Below, one piece after another: positions 8,440 to 17,638 of a DNA stretch of 64,000 nucleotides. The translations under genes and the position numbers were made by a program. The first letter of the stretch is position 1. Each line of letters opens with the position of its first letter. Below the pieces are notes generated by a model. It ran no database searches and was not told the DNA's origin. It saw only the letters and a list, made by a program, of their open reading frames with translations. Origin of the DNA: Oppiella nova (lineage: Eukaryota > Arthropoda > Arachnida > Sarcoptiformes > Oppiidae); the NCBI GenBank assembly GCA_905397405.1, contig CAJPVJ010000001.1:124001-188000 (forward strand), in the 5' to 3' direction.

Positions 8440-10179
8440 ATGAACCAGCAAAAATATGTAAATGAAAAATTATTGATTGCCAATCGTGGTGAAATTGCTG
8501 TACGTATTATCCATGCTTGTCGTGATATGGGCATTGCTTCTGTGGCAATGTATGCAGATGACGATATCGGCAGTTTACATGTCGAACTTGCAGATGAAGC
8601 ATGGGGTTTGGTTGGCGCAACCGCAAAAGAAACCTATTTAAATATTGATGCCATTATTGATATTGCTAAAAAATCAAAAGCCACCATGGTACATCCTGGT
8701 TATGGTTTTTTATCGGAACGGGCTGAATTTGCACAAGCTGTGATTGATGCAGGCTTGAAGTGGGTAGGCCCATCTCCTGAAGCCATTACCAAGTTGGGTG
8801 ATAAAATTGAAGCACGTAAAATCGCCGCTTCAGTGGGTGCACCTTTGGTACAGGGCACACAAGACCCATTGAATAATGCGGATGAGGCTTTAGCCTTTGC
8901 AAAACAATATGGCTTGCCTATTGCAATTAAAGCGGCATTTGGTGGTGGTGGTCGTGGTTTAAAAGTGGTTTGGAAGCTTGAAGAAGTGAAAGAACTCTAT
9001 GACTCTGCTGTCCGTGAAGCAAAAGCGGCCTTTGGTCGTGGCGAATGCTTTGTTGAGCAGTACTTAGACAATCCTCGTCATGTGGAAGCGCAAGTGATTG
9101 CCGACTTGCATGGGAATGTGGTGGTCTTAGGTACACGCGATTGTTCTTTACAGCGCCGCAATCAAAAATTAGTTGAGGAATCTCCAGCACCATTTATCAG
9201 TGATGAGATTTACCAAGAGATTTTAACTTCAGCAAAAAATATTTGTCAGGCTGCTCAGTATGTTGGAGCAGGGACAGTCGAGTATTTATTGAGCCAAAAC
9301 GGAACTTTATCATTTTTAGAAGTCAATACGCGGTTGCAAGTTGAACATCCCGTGACCGAAGAAACAGCGCGAGTTGATTTGGTGGTTGAGCAAATTCAGG
9401 TGGCTTTGGGCGAAGAATTATCGATCAAAGAAACCCCTAAAGCACAAGGCCATGCCATTGAGTTTCGTATCAATGCAGAAGACCCTAGCCGTGGTTTTAT
9501 TCCAGCATTTGGTACACTAAGTTTATTTGAAGCACCTTTTGGTCATGGTGTGCGTGTCGATACTGGCGTGCGTACAGGCTCTCTGGTTTCCAGCCATTTC
9601 GATTCTTTAATGGCAAAGCTGATTGTGACGGGGGAAACGCGTGAAATCGCAATACGCCGCGCAAAACGCGCTTTAAAGCAGTTTAAAATTGAGGGGGTGG
9701 CTTCAGTTTTAGATTTTCATCGTGCCGTGCTGAATGAGCCTGATTTTACCGACGAATTTAAAGTACATACGCGTTGGATTGAAAATGATTTTAAACAAGA
9801 CTTAAAATCAACTCGACGCGCGATTCCTCAGCATCAACAAGCGATGGTTTTAAGCTATATCGAAATTGATGGGAAATTACACCGTCTAGGCTTACCTGCA
9901 GGAATGTTTGCTCAAGGTGCAGTTCAGGTGGAGCAACAACCAGCGCAAAGCACAGAGTTCGCACTTCAACCTGAGCACTTACAAGCGCCTATTAACGGGG
10001 CAATCATTGCTTGGAAAGTCCAAACCGGAGAGCAAGTTCGTGCAGGGCAAGTTGTGGCAATTATGGAAGCCATGAAAATGGAAGTTCAAGTTTTGGCACA
10101 TCAAAGTGGTCAAATTGAATTGCTGAAAGAAGTCGGGAGCACGTGTCAGGCTGATCAAGTGATTGCAACCATCCAATAA
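8440..10179 (+). CDS. Biotin carboxylase fused to biotin carrier domain
   Basis: 579 residues. Residues 1-450 are an AccC-type ATP-grasp biotin carboxylase (Gly-rich loop AAFGGGGRGLKV near 170; EVNTRLQVEHPVTEE near 290). About 510-579 is a biotinyl domain with the acceptor lysine in EAMKM near residue 546. It should carboxylate its own biotin with bicarbonate and ATP. AccC proper is about 450 residues without a carrier, so this is not the fatty-acid enzyme. The neighbouring PxpBC has a carboxyltransferase-like fold, so together they could be a urea-amidolyase-like carboxylase; the substrate is unknown. I see no strong terminator after it. Confidence 0.88.
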   Translation: MNQQKYVNEKLLIANRGEIAVRIIHACRDMGIASVAMYADDDIGSLHVELADEAWGLVGATAKETYLNIDAIIDIAKKSKATMVHPGYGFLSERAEFAQAVIDAGLKWVGPSPEAITKLGDKIEARKIAASVGAPLVQGTQDPLNNADEALAFAKQYGLPIAIKAAFGGGGRGLKVVWKLEEVKELYDSAVREAKAAFGRGECFVEQYLDNPRHVEAQVIADLHGNVVVLGTRDCSLQRRNQKLVEESPAPFISDEIYQEILTSAKNICQAAQYVGAGTVEYLLSQNGTLSFLEVNTRLQVEHPVTEETARVDLVVEQIQVALGEELSIKETPKAQGHAIEFRINAEDPSRGFIPAFGTLSLFEAPFGHGVRVDTGVRTGSLVSSHFDSLMAKLIVTGETREIAIRRAKRALKQFKIEGVASVLDFHRAVLNEPDFTDEFKVHTRWIENDFKQDLKSTRRAIPQHQQAMVLSYIEIDGKLHRLGLPAGMFAQGAVQVEQQPAQSTEFALQPEHLQAPINGAIIAWKVQTGEQVRAGQVVAIMEAMKMEVQVLAHQSGQIELLKEVGSTCQADQVIATIQ

Positions 10180-10319
10180 TATTTATCTTTAAAATCTAAA
10201 ACTTATACATTTAAGTCAGGTGGAATTGGGAATTTAGGATTAAATTTCCAATTTTATTTGACCTTTTGTTGAAAGCTGGTTGTAATGCTTGCCACTGTTC
10301 AGTTGCAAACTTTTTGACC

Positions 10320-11357
10320 ATGCCGAATAAAGCTGTTCTTCTCGATCTTGAAAATAATATGCCTACAGCCAAAATGCTGCGGGAGATTATTGAACATTAC
10401 CCAACACTTTATCTTTTCAATTGTACGGGACAATTCCAGTACTCACTGGAAGATTTAACTGAATTTTCAGGCTGGGTGAGCAGTGGTCAGGTGGTGATTT
10501 TAGAAGTACCGAATGCATCTGAAAAAGAATATGAATATGCAGTTGTGGTGGGACAATTATTGGCATTATTAGAGCCAGAGATCCAGATTGAAGTCATTTC
10601 TGCGATGCCAAGTTGTTCCTTATTGTTAGATCTGATGCGTAGCGCTGATCTAGCGTGTAGTTTTATTCAAGTCCAATCCACGTTGGAACGTCAACGCAAC
10701 AAGTACTCGATACCTAGTCTACAAACCATTCAAAATAAGCCGTATTTGCAAATGGTTAAAAAGTATTGCGATGCTTTGGGAGAGATGACAGGCAAACCGA
10801 ATACCATTGAAAAATTAAAGAATTCTATTGTGAATATTTTACAAGTTGTGCCAGAAAAAGCTCAGCATCTGGTCGGCATGTTAATCAATTTAAAAATTGT
10901 CAAACGCTTTGATGATCAGGTGGCTTATCGTAAAAAAGTCTTGAAACAATGGACAAGTCTTGACATCGACAAGCCTGTTTTAGCACACCCAGTTGAGACT
11001 GAATCCGCAGCACAACCCAATATCAAACTTGAAAAAATTGATCAAATTTTAGAAAAATTACGTGTTGATTCAGATCAGGTGTTACAGGAAATGGATCAGC
11101 AAGACTCTGTGGGTGCAGTACATCAGGTTTTGTTTAAAAACTTTGCAAAAATAGATCCAGTGCAAATTGAAGTTATTCATAAATTGAATAATTTAAAAAC
11201 CGATAAACCTAAAGATATTTATGAGTTGCGTGATTTATTGGAGCAAATGTTTCCAAAATCTGATATCCGTTTATTGCTTAAAGAATTGATTGAAAAAGGC
11301 TATATTTATTGGAATGGTCATGAAGTTGTTTATAGCCATGAAATGTATTTAAATTAG
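10320..11357 (+). CDS. Uncharacterised protein with PIN/NYN-like N-terminal domain
   Basis: 345 residues, no signal peptide or membrane segment. The N-terminus (KAVLLDLENN) has the Asp-x-Glu-Asn pattern on a hydrophobic strand that begins NYN/PIN-like nuclease domains. Further alternating strands and helices follow to about residue 120, with a later Asp in MRSADLACSF. The rest is mostly helical, and the last 80 residues (IYELRDLLEQMF, LLLKELIEKGYIYW) look like a winged-helix or similar small helical domain. I do not recognise a characterised homologue. Start ATG 10320 was chosen because it begins the domain directly; an in-frame TTG lies at 10266. The ribosome site is weak for both. Confidence 0.6.
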   Translation: MPNKAVLLDLENNMPTAKMLREIIEHYPTLYLFNCTGQFQYSLEDLTEFSGWVSSGQVVILEVPNASEKEYEYAVVVGQLLALLEPEIQIEVISAMPSCSLLLDLMRSADLACSFIQVQSTLERQRNKYSIPSLQTIQNKPYLQMVKKYCDALGEMTGKPNTIEKLKNSIVNILQVVPEKAQHLVGMLINLKIVKRFDDQVAYRKKVLKQWTSLDIDKPVLAHPVETESAAQPNIKLEKIDQILEKLRVDSDQVLQEMDQQDSVGAVHQVLFKNFAKIDPVQIEVIHKLNNLKTDKPKDIYELRDLLEQMFPKSDIRLLLKELIEKGYIYWNGHEVVYSHEMYLN

Positions 11358-11386
11358 GGCGATTTTTAAGCTGCTCAGAGCAATAT

Positions 11387-11424
11387 AAAAAAGCGCTTAG
11401 ATTTGAATATTTAGCGCTTTTTTA
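11387..11424. terminator. Bidirectional terminator between convergent genes
   Basis: Arms AAAAAAGCGCT and AGCGCTTTTTT around an AT-rich loop, with A and T tracts on both sides. It lies between the convergent PIN-like gene and the SDR gene and can serve both. Confidence 0.8.
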
Positions 11425-11462
11425 TTAAGCCATACACTATAGTTTTATAACTTTGCTTATGC

Positions 11463-12209
11463 TTATAAATTTGCTACGCCACCATCGACCAAGAGTTCGC
11501 TACCGACAATAAATTTAGCTTCATCAGAAGCAAGATAAATAAAGGCATTGGCAATTTCGACTGGATCCGCCAACCTTTGAATTGGAACAAGATTTTCAAT
11601 ACTGGCTTTGAGCTGTTCAACTTCAGCGGGTGTATTCGCAACTTTGTTGAGGGCAGGGGTTAAGGTTGGTCCTGGTGAAAGTAAGTTAAATCGTATTTGC
11701 TGGGCTAAAAGTTCTCTAGATAAGGTCTTAACCAAAGAACGCAAGGCGATTTTTGAGGCAGCATAAACGCTACTTTTCTCTAAGGCGATATGAATACTGG
11801 TCGAACCACATAAAATCACTGAAGCATGGGGCTTGATCATTGGAAGTAAGCGTTGTATCAGGAAAAATGGACCTTTTACATTGGTATCGAAAATCGCATC
11901 GAATTGTTCAACGGTCCATTGTCCAAATGCTTCATGGCTAACATTGCCTGCATTGATATAAATCACATCGAATTTAATGGATAATTCTTGCATTTTCTCA
12001 ATAAAATGATCTTGTGATACTAAGCTTGAGTGATCACATTGGATGCCCAAACTTTGGCTGCCGAATTGTGCTTGTGTCAGTACAATTTGATCTGGATTTC
12101 GGCCAGTAAACACAACAAAAGCACCTTCTTCTATTGCACGTTGTGCTGCTGCAAAACCGATTCCACTGGTTGCGCCAGTAATTAAAACCGTTTTATTCTT
12201 TAATCGCAT
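11463..12209 (-). CDS. Short-chain dehydrogenase/reductase (SDR)
   Basis: 248 residues, classical SDR size. The N-terminal TGATSGIG motif binds NAD(P)H, NAG follows near residue 90, and the catalytic Ser and Tyr-x-x-x-Lys are in SSVYAASK near residue 150. The C-terminus ends with GSELLVDGG, the usual SDR end. The substrate is unknown. ATG at 12209 was preferred over the in-frame GTG at 12218. It is divergent from an HxlR regulator, with palindromes in between, a common arrangement for redox- or aldehyde-responsive oxidoreductases, so HxlR control is likely. Confidence 0.85.
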   Translation of the reverse strand: MRLKNKTVLITGATSGIGFAAAQRAIEEGAFVVFTGRNPDQIVLTQAQFGSQSLGIQCDHSSLVSQDHFIEKMQELSIKFDVIYINAGNVSHEAFGQWTVEQFDAIFDTNVKGPFFLIQRLLPMIKPHASVILCGSTSIHIALEKSSVYAASKIALRSLVKTLSRELLAQQIRFNLLSPGPTLTPALNKVANTPAEVEQLKASIENLVPIQRLADPVEIANAFIYLASDEAKFIVGSELLVDGGVANL

Positions 12210-12263
12210 GTTTTTCACTAAAATGTCTACAAACTCTTATATTGTGAAAATTTATTTGTCAAA

Positions 12264-12283
12264 GTAAGTACTTACCAATTGGT
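12264..12283. promoter_or_regulatory. Adjacent palindromes, candidate HxlR operator
   Basis: A perfect 12-base palindrome GTAAGTACTTAC (12264-12275) overlaps a perfect 10-base palindrome ACCAATTGGT (12274-12283). They lie in the divergent SDR/HxlR intergenic region, about 55 bases from the SDR start and 75 from the HxlR start. HxlR-type dimers bind dyads of this kind. Binding itself is inferred. Confidence 0.45.
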
Positions 12284-12357
12284 GACTTAGTCGTTGTTTG
12301 GTTTGAAATAGACTAAACTCAAAGGCTATAAAATGTAGCTTTATGTAAGGTAGAAAA

Positions 12358-12696
12358 ATGACGACACTGCAATATGAGCAAAATTGTTCGATTATGCGAT
12401 TTGTTGGATTATTTTCGGGAAAATGGGTATTGCCAATTGTCTATCATCTTATTGAAGCAAAACATCCTGTTCGATTTAGCCAATTACAGAAGGCTTTAGC
12501 GCCAATCCCACAAAAAGAGTTGTCGAAACATTTAAAACTGCTGGAGCAACACCAACTTATAACAAAGCAGATTTACCCAGAAGTACCGCCTAGAGTGGAA
12601 TATCAAATTACCGAATTAGGACAAACGCTGCAAAGCGCTATTCAGTCATTGGGAAGCTGGATGGAGCTTTATGAAAAAAATATAAATGAAAAATAA
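12358..12696 (+). CDS. HxlR family winged-helix transcriptional regulator
   Basis: 112 residues, the usual size. The HxlR winged helix is plain: a Cys near the N-terminus (residue 10, as in redox-sensing members), then FSGKWVLPIVYHL, the RFSQLQKALAPIPQKELSKHLKLLEQ recognition region given here only in outline, and EYQITELG in the wing. It is preceded by AAGGT at good spacing. Divergent from the SDR gene, which it most likely controls. Whether Cys10 senses oxidants or electrophiles cannot be decided from sequence. Confidence 0.88.
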   Translation: MTTLQYEQNCSIMRFVGLFSGKWVLPIVYHLIEAKHPVRFSQLQKALAPIPQKELSKHLKLLEQHQLITKQIYPEVPPRVEYQITELGQTLQSAIQSLGSWMELYEKNINEK

Positions 12697-12802
12697 GAAA
12701 TTAAACTGACCTCAAAATCAGTAATTGGCGGTAATTTTAATTTTAAACTTGCGTTTTATATTCAGCTTATGCAACTCTAATATAGGAATTAAAAGGTGAA
12801 CT

Positions 12803-13252
12803 ATGGAACACACTGGTCTTTGGGTTGCGCTCGTTATTATTGTTTTTGTATTGGGCTCAATTTTTGGCTTACGCGTAAGCCCTAGAGAAAAAGCATTAGG
12901 TTTAATGCGAGAGAAAGCACGCAAGATGGGCTTACACCCACGTTTAGTGGCTGCACCAGAGTGGACGAAAATCCCGATGGCAACAGAGTCTCGTGCGAGT
13001 ATGGTGGCTTATTATAGTGTACTGATTCCAGATGCACGCTTAGCTTTGATGCGCGCCCGTGTAGAAGAGCAAAAGCTTCAAGTGGTCCTCGGTGATGAGA
13101 AATTTAAAGATTTTCCCATTGCATTAAAAGGGATTTATGCTATTGATATGCAGGCCAACTGTGTAGGGCTTTATTGGGATGAAGAATCTGACCTCAGAGC
13201 AACACAGCTTGATGATATGAAGGCATATTTACTTAAATTGGCTGAAATTTAA
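12803..13252 (+). CDS. Membrane-anchored hypothetical protein upstream of topA
   Basis: 149 residues. One hydrophobic segment at about residues 6-24 (LWVALVIIVFVLGSIFGL) is followed by a basic stretch, so the bulk of the protein probably faces the cytoplasm. The remaining 120 residues are a mixed alpha/beta domain that I do not recognise. AAAGGTG precedes the ATG. topA begins 26 bases after its stop, so the two are probably cotranscribed; a functional link with topoisomerase is not implied. Confidence 0.7.
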   Translation: MEHTGLWVALVIIVFVLGSIFGLRVSPREKALGLMREKARKMGLHPRLVAAPEWTKIPMATESRASMVAYYSVLIPDARLALMRARVEEQKLQVVLGDEKFKDFPIALKGIYAIDMQANCVGLYWDEESDLRATQLDDMKAYLLKLAEI

Positions 13253-13278
13253 CTTAATAATAGGAACAGTGGTTTATT

Positions 13279-15921
13279 ATGGCGAACGCTCCTCGGTCCA
13301 CATCCAAAAGCACAACAGCAAATTCTCCTGATGCTGGGAAAAAACGTGCATTAGTGATTGTGGAGTCGCCTGCAAAAGCGAAAACGATTAATAAATATTT
13401 AGGCTCAAATTACATTGTGAAGTCTTCGGTAGGTCATGTTCGTGATTTACCTACAGGTGGTTCAAGTAAATCGACAGAAAAAAAGCCTGCAACGCGTACC
13501 AAGTTGACGGATGAACAGAAGGCTGAAAAAGCACAATCCGCTTTAGTCAATCGTATGGGTGTCGATCCTGAGCATGGCTGGAAAGCCAAGTATGAAGTGC
13601 TTCCAGGCAAAGAACATGTGGTCGCTGAACTCAAAAAACTAGCCAAAGATGCAGATGAAATCTATCTCGCAACGGATTTGGATAGAGAAGGAGAAGCGAT
13701 TGCGTGGCATTTAAGAGAAGTGATTGGTGGTGATGATAGCCGTTACCATCGTGTGGTCTTTAACGAGATTACCAAAAATGCCATTCAAGAAGCATTTAAA
13801 CAACCTACACGTCTAGATTTAAACCGTGTGAATGCGCAACAGGCTCGTCGTTTTCTCGACCGTGTGGTGGGCTTCATGGTTTCACCACTACTGTGGGAAA
13901 AGATTGCGCGTGGCCTCTCTGCTGGGCGTGTACAGTCGGTTGCAGTAAAATTGGTGGTCGAGCGTGAGCGTGAGATTCGTGCCTTTATTCCTGAAGAATA
14001 CTGGCAAGTTTTTGCAGACACTCATTCTGCAAAAGATGAAATTCGTTTAGAAGCAGTCAAACAAGGTGGCAAAACATTAAAATTACAAAATAAAGCGCAA
14101 ACAGATGCTTTATTGAAAATTTTAAAAGATGCTGAATATAAAGTTGCAACACGTGAAGATAAGCCAACGAAAGTCAATCCAAGTGCGCCTTATATCACTT
14201 CAACCTTGCAACAAGCTGCAAGTACTCGCTTAGGTTTTTCAGTAAAGAAAACCATGATGCTTGCACAGCGCTTATATGAAGCTGGTTTTATTACTTATAT
14301 GCGTACTGACTCAACATTCTTGAGTGATGATGCTGTCAGTATGGTGCGTAATCATATTGAAACTGAATTTGGTGCAAAGTACTTACCTGCTAAAGCAAAT
14401 CGTTATGGGAATAAAGCCAATGCGCAAGAAGCCCATGAAGCGATTCGTCCTTCCAATGTTGCCTTAAAAGGCGATAGTTTGGCGGGTGTTGAGCGTGATG
14501 CACAACGTTTATATGATTTGATCTGGCGTCAATTTGTTGCATGTCAAATGACCCCAGCAGAGTATTTATCCTCAACGATTTTGGTTGATGCGAATGGTGT
14601 AGAACTCAAAGCCAAAGGTCGTACTTTAGTTTTTGATGGTTTTACCAAAGTTCGTGGTCAGAACAAGTCTGATGATGATGTTTTATTACCTGCAGTCAAA
14701 GTGGGTGAAATTCTCAAACTTGAGAAACTTGATCCTTCTCAACACTTTACTAAACCACCTGCACGTTTTACTGAAGCATCTTTAGTAAAAGAGTTGGAAA
14801 AACGTGGAATCGGTCGTCCATCGACTTATGCTGCGATTATTTCGACGATTCAAGATCGTGGTTATGTCAAACTCGACAATCGCCGTCTTTTTGCAGAGAA
14901 GATGGGTGAAATTGTTACCGATCGTCTAGACGAGAATTTTAATAACCTGATGAATTATGCATTTACTGCAGATTTGGAAGGTCAATTGGATAAAGTTGCA
15001 GATGGTGAACGTAATTGGAAAGAGCTGTTAGATAGTTTCTACGGTGATTTTAAAAAGCGTTTAACCACAGCACAGGGCGAAAACGGCATGCGCCGTAATC
15101 AACCTGTAGAAGTTGAAGCTGTTCACTGTAAAGAATGTGAACGCCCGATGCAGATTCGTACAGGGACGACGGGTGTATTCCTTGGTTGTTCTGGTTATAA
15201 CTTGCCACCAAAAGAACGCTGTAAAGGTACATTGAATTTAACACCAGTTGAGTCGTTGGCTATACTTTCTGATGATGACAGTGCTGAAACTGCTGACTTA
15301 ATGTCGAAAAAACGTTGTCCAGTATGTGGTACTGCAATGGACAGCTATGTGATTGATGGTGGTCGCAAGTTACATATTTGTGGAAATAACCCGGATTGTG
15401 ATGGTTACGAGCTGGAAGAAGGCGAGTTCAAAATCAAGGGTTATGATGGTCCAACCATTCCATGTGATAAATGTGATGGCGAGATGCAGTTGAAAACGGG
15501 TCGTTTTGGTCCATATTTCGCTTGTATGAGTTGTGACAATACCCGTAAAGTTTTGAAAAATGGTCAGCCAGCGCCACCTCGTGTCGACCCAATCAAAATG
15601 GAACATTTACGTTCAGTCAAACATGATGATTACTTTGTTCTACGTGATGGAGCAGCGGGTTTATTCTTGGCGGCAAGCAAATTCCCTAAAGTACGCGAAA
15701 CACGTGCACCGAAGGTTGCGGAGTTACGTTCAGTTGCAGATCAACTTGATCCTAAGTATCAGTTTATCTTGCAAGCACCTGATCAAGATCCAGATGGTAA
15801 TCCAACATTGGTTAAGTTTAGCCGTAAAAACCAAGCGCAATATATTGGTTCAGAAACCCCAGAAGGTAAACAAACCAAATGGTCTTTGGTCTACCAAGAT
15901 GGGAAATGGGTAGAAGCTTAA
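13279..15921 (+). CDS. topA: DNA topoisomerase I
   Basis: 880 residues, type IA topoisomerase that relaxes negative supercoils by cutting one strand through a 5'-phosphotyrosine. A Ser/Thr-rich tail of about 22 residues precedes the Toprim domain ([19 protein letters not shown]; acidic cluster [13 protein letters not shown]). The nucleophile is Tyr340 in [11 protein letters not shown]. The C-terminal third carries three Cys4 zinc ribbons (CKEC..., CPVC..., CDKC...), followed by a further basic domain. GGAA lies upstream of the ATG. A terminator follows directly. Confidence 0.97.
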   Translation: MANAPRSTSKSTTANSPDAGKKRALVIVESPAKAKTINKYLGSNYIVKSSVGHVRDLPTGGSSKSTEKKPATRTKLTDEQKAEKAQSALVNRMGVDPEHGWKAKYEVLPGKEHVVAELKKLAKDADEIYLATDLDREGEAIAWHLREVIGGDDSRYHRVVFNEITKNAIQEAFKQPTRLDLNRVNAQQARRFLDRVVGFMVSPLLWEKIARGLSAGRVQSVAVKLVVEREREIRAFIPEEYWQVFADTHSAKDEIRLEAVKQGGKTLKLQNKAQTDALLKILKDAEYKVATREDKPTKVNPSAPYITSTLQQAASTRLGFSVKKTMMLAQRLYEAGFITYMRTDSTFLSDDAVSMVRNHIETEFGAKYLPAKANRYGNKANAQEAHEAIRPSNVALKGDSLAGVERDAQRLYDLIWRQFVACQMTPAEYLSSTILVDANGVELKAKGRTLVFDGFTKVRGQNKSDDDVLLPAVKVGEILKLEKLDPSQHFTKPPARFTEASLVKELEKRGIGRPSTYAAIISTIQDRGYVKLDNRRLFAEKMGEIVTDRLDENFNNLMNYAFTADLEGQLDKVADGERNWKELLDSFYGDFKKRLTTAQGENGMRRNQPVEVEAVHCKECERPMQIRTGTTGVFLGCSGYNLPPKERCKGTLNLTPVESLAILSDDDSAETADLMSKKRCPVCGTAMDSYVIDGGRKLHICGNNPDCDGYELEEGEFKIKGYDGPTIPCDKCDGEMQLKTGRFGPYFACMSCDNTRKVLKNGQPAPPRVDPIKMEHLRSVKHDDYFVLRDGAAGLFLAASKFPKVRETRAPKVAELRSVADQLDPKYQFILQAPDQDPDGNPTLVKFSRKNQAQYIGSETPEGKQTKWSLVYQDGKWVEA

Positions 15922-15934
15922 TCCATAAATATTT

Positions 15935-15964
15935 AAAAATGCTGGCCTAGGTCAGCATTTTTAT
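15935..15964 (+). terminator. topA terminator
   Basis: Arms AAAAATGCTG and CAGCATTTTT around a short loop, followed by T-rich sequence, 14 bases after the topA stop codon. Confidence 0.85.
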
Positions 15965-15991
15965 TGCGATTAAAAATTGAGAATATATTCA

Positions 15992-16750
15992 ATGTGGAAA
16001 AAGATTCGAGTTGGTATTTTACTGGTCATTCTGCTGATTGTTGCAGTGAACGCATGGCGTGATATGAACCAAGATTGGAGCAAGCCAATCGTTGTTTTAT
16101 TACATCCAATCAATGCAGATGGTCAACGCTCCACATCAGCCTATATTCAGCAAATTTCAACAGATGATCTTGAGGAAATTGAACACTATTTAGGTTTACA
16201 GTCTCAAGCATTTCGTGGGCAACCGATTTCGTTTCATTTTCAGCTTGGACGTGAATTAAATATCTTGCCGCCTAAGTTCCCAGAATCAGGTCGTATCTTG
16301 GATACAGTTTTGTGGAGCTTAAAATTTAGATTTTATGCATGGAAACAGCATCAAGGCGAAGATGGCTCACCATCGGTGACCCTGTATTTAAATTATTATG
16401 ATCCCAAGTTGCAGAAAGTATTGAAACACTCTACTGCATTGGAGCGTGGGCGTATTGGCTCAGTGAATTTATTTGCATCACGAAAGCAAAGTTCGAGTAA
16501 TAAAGTCGTTCTTGTACATGAGTTATTGCATACCTTTGGTGCAAAAGACAAATATGATTTTACAACAGGGCAGCCTCTCTATCCGACAGGCTATGCCAAT
16601 CCTGAACAACAACCACGTTATCCACAACAGCGTGCAGAAATTATGGGCGGCTATATTGCGCTTTCTGAAAATAAAAGCAAGACACCTGAAGATCTAGAAG
16701 ATACCATGATCAGTCGACTCACTGCACAAGAAATGGGTTGGGTGAAGTAG
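15992..16750 (+). CDS. Membrane-anchored putative zinc metalloprotease (HELLH)
   Basis: 252 residues from the ATG at 15992 (an in-frame TTG at 15977 overlaps the topA terminator). An N-terminal hydrophobic segment at about residues 4-20 with Lys/Arg before it suggests a signal anchor, leaving the rest in the periplasm. The zinc motif HELLH is at residues 176-180 and continues TFGAKD, so His176, His180 and possibly Asp186 could be zinc ligands with Glu177 as base. This resembles gluzincin/metzincin-like HExxHxxGxxD enzymes. Substrate unknown, and family name not assigned. Confidence 0.65.
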   Translation: MWKKIRVGILLVILLIVAVNAWRDMNQDWSKPIVVLLHPINADGQRSTSAYIQQISTDDLEEIEHYLGLQSQAFRGQPISFHFQLGRELNILPPKFPESGRILDTVLWSLKFRFYAWKQHQGEDGSPSVTLYLNYYDPKLQKVLKHSTALERGRIGSVNLFASRKQSSSNKVVLVHELLHTFGAKDKYDFTTGQPLYPTGYANPEQQPRYPQQRAEIMGGYIALSENKSKTPEDLEDTMISRLTAQEMGWVK

Positions 16751-16887
16751 CGTATAGAGCTGTGCTGTTTATCGCTTAGATTCTGCTCAAACAAAGCTTT
16801 ATTCTGGTATAGATGCAGATTTTATACAGACAAACACCTGAATTAGATCAACAATAAAATGAATGAATAACAACCAAGAGAAGAATT

Positions 16888-17451
16888 ATGCGTACTGTAG
16901 GAAATGATTTAGTTCGTCATCAACTCCATGAAAACCGTAAATGGTATCTTCTGCTTGGAGCTTTATTGGTGATCTTTGGATTAGTGCTATTGGCTTCACT
17001 GGGTATGGCAACATTGACGGTTGTTGCATTGTTTGGTGCTTTAATGATGATCGGTGGGGTTTTACACCTGATTGCAGCATTTAAAATTTTTGATGGTGGC
17101 TTCCGCTGGCTTTGGGCGTTGTTTGGTGTGTTGTATATCGCAGCGGGTTATTATGCATTTAAATCTCCGATTACCACTGCAGTGGTATTAACCAATTTAC
17201 TGGCAATTGCTTTATTGATTGGCGGTTTTATTCGTATTTTTAATGCGTTTATGTTGAAACCAATGTCTGGATGGGGTTGGACATTATTTTCAGGGCTTTT
17301 AACCTTGGCAACAGGTGCAATTATTCTGGCATCACCAGACTCTCCTTTTTGGGTACTCGGATTATTTTTAGGTGTGGATATTTTGTTCCAAGGAGTCAAC
17401 TATCTCACCTTTGCTGCGGCAATTAAACAAATCCCACCTGCGAGTCATTAA
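16888..17451 (+). CDS. HdeD/DUF308-like integral membrane protein
   Basis: 187 residues with six predicted membrane helices in paired repeats, rich in Gly, Ala, Leu (LLASLGMATLTVVALFGALM; GALMMIGGVLHLIAAF). The pattern matches DUF308/HdeD, a family linked in E. coli to acid resistance at high cell density. The N-terminal 20 residues are charged and cytoplasmic. AGAGAAG precedes the ATG. It is a single-gene unit closed by a strong hairpin terminator. A role in acid stress is a family inference only. Confidence 0.8.
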   Translation: MRTVGNDLVRHQLHENRKWYLLLGALLVIFGLVLLASLGMATLTVVALFGALMMIGGVLHLIAAFKIFDGGFRWLWALFGVLYIAAGYYAFKSPITTAVVLTNLLAIALLIGGFIRIFNAFMLKPMSGWGWTLFSGLLTLATGAIILASPDSPFWVLGLFLGVDILFQGVNYLTFAAAIKQIPPASH

Positions 17452-17489
17452 GGTTTCATTTAATGTTTTAAATCATATGTGCTTTTAAC

Positions 17490-17521
17490 AAAACGCCTGA
17501 TCAATGAGATCAGGCGTTTTG
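17490..17521. terminator. Strong bidirectional terminator
   Basis: A perfect 13-base inverted repeat, arms AAAACGCCTGATC and GATCAGGCGTTTT with a 5-base loop, lies after the HdeD-like gene and before the end of the convergent AhpD-like gene. Confidence 0.88.
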
Positions 17522-17638
17522 CATTTTGGTGTAAATTTTTATGCAACTAGAGCAGTATTCAGTTAAATCTTATCTCAATTAACCTTCCTAAAAAGCGAGG
17601 TGTTACCTAGATAAATGATTTAAGCGTTGAAACTTAGC

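Noticed and set aside
8440-10179. Assignment as accC (acetyl-CoA carboxylase)
   Set aside because: Length, the fused carrier domain and the operon context all speak against the fatty-acid enzyme subunit.
15560-15913. 117-codon frame within the topA 3' end
   Set aside because: Out-of-frame shadow of the topA C-terminal basic domain.
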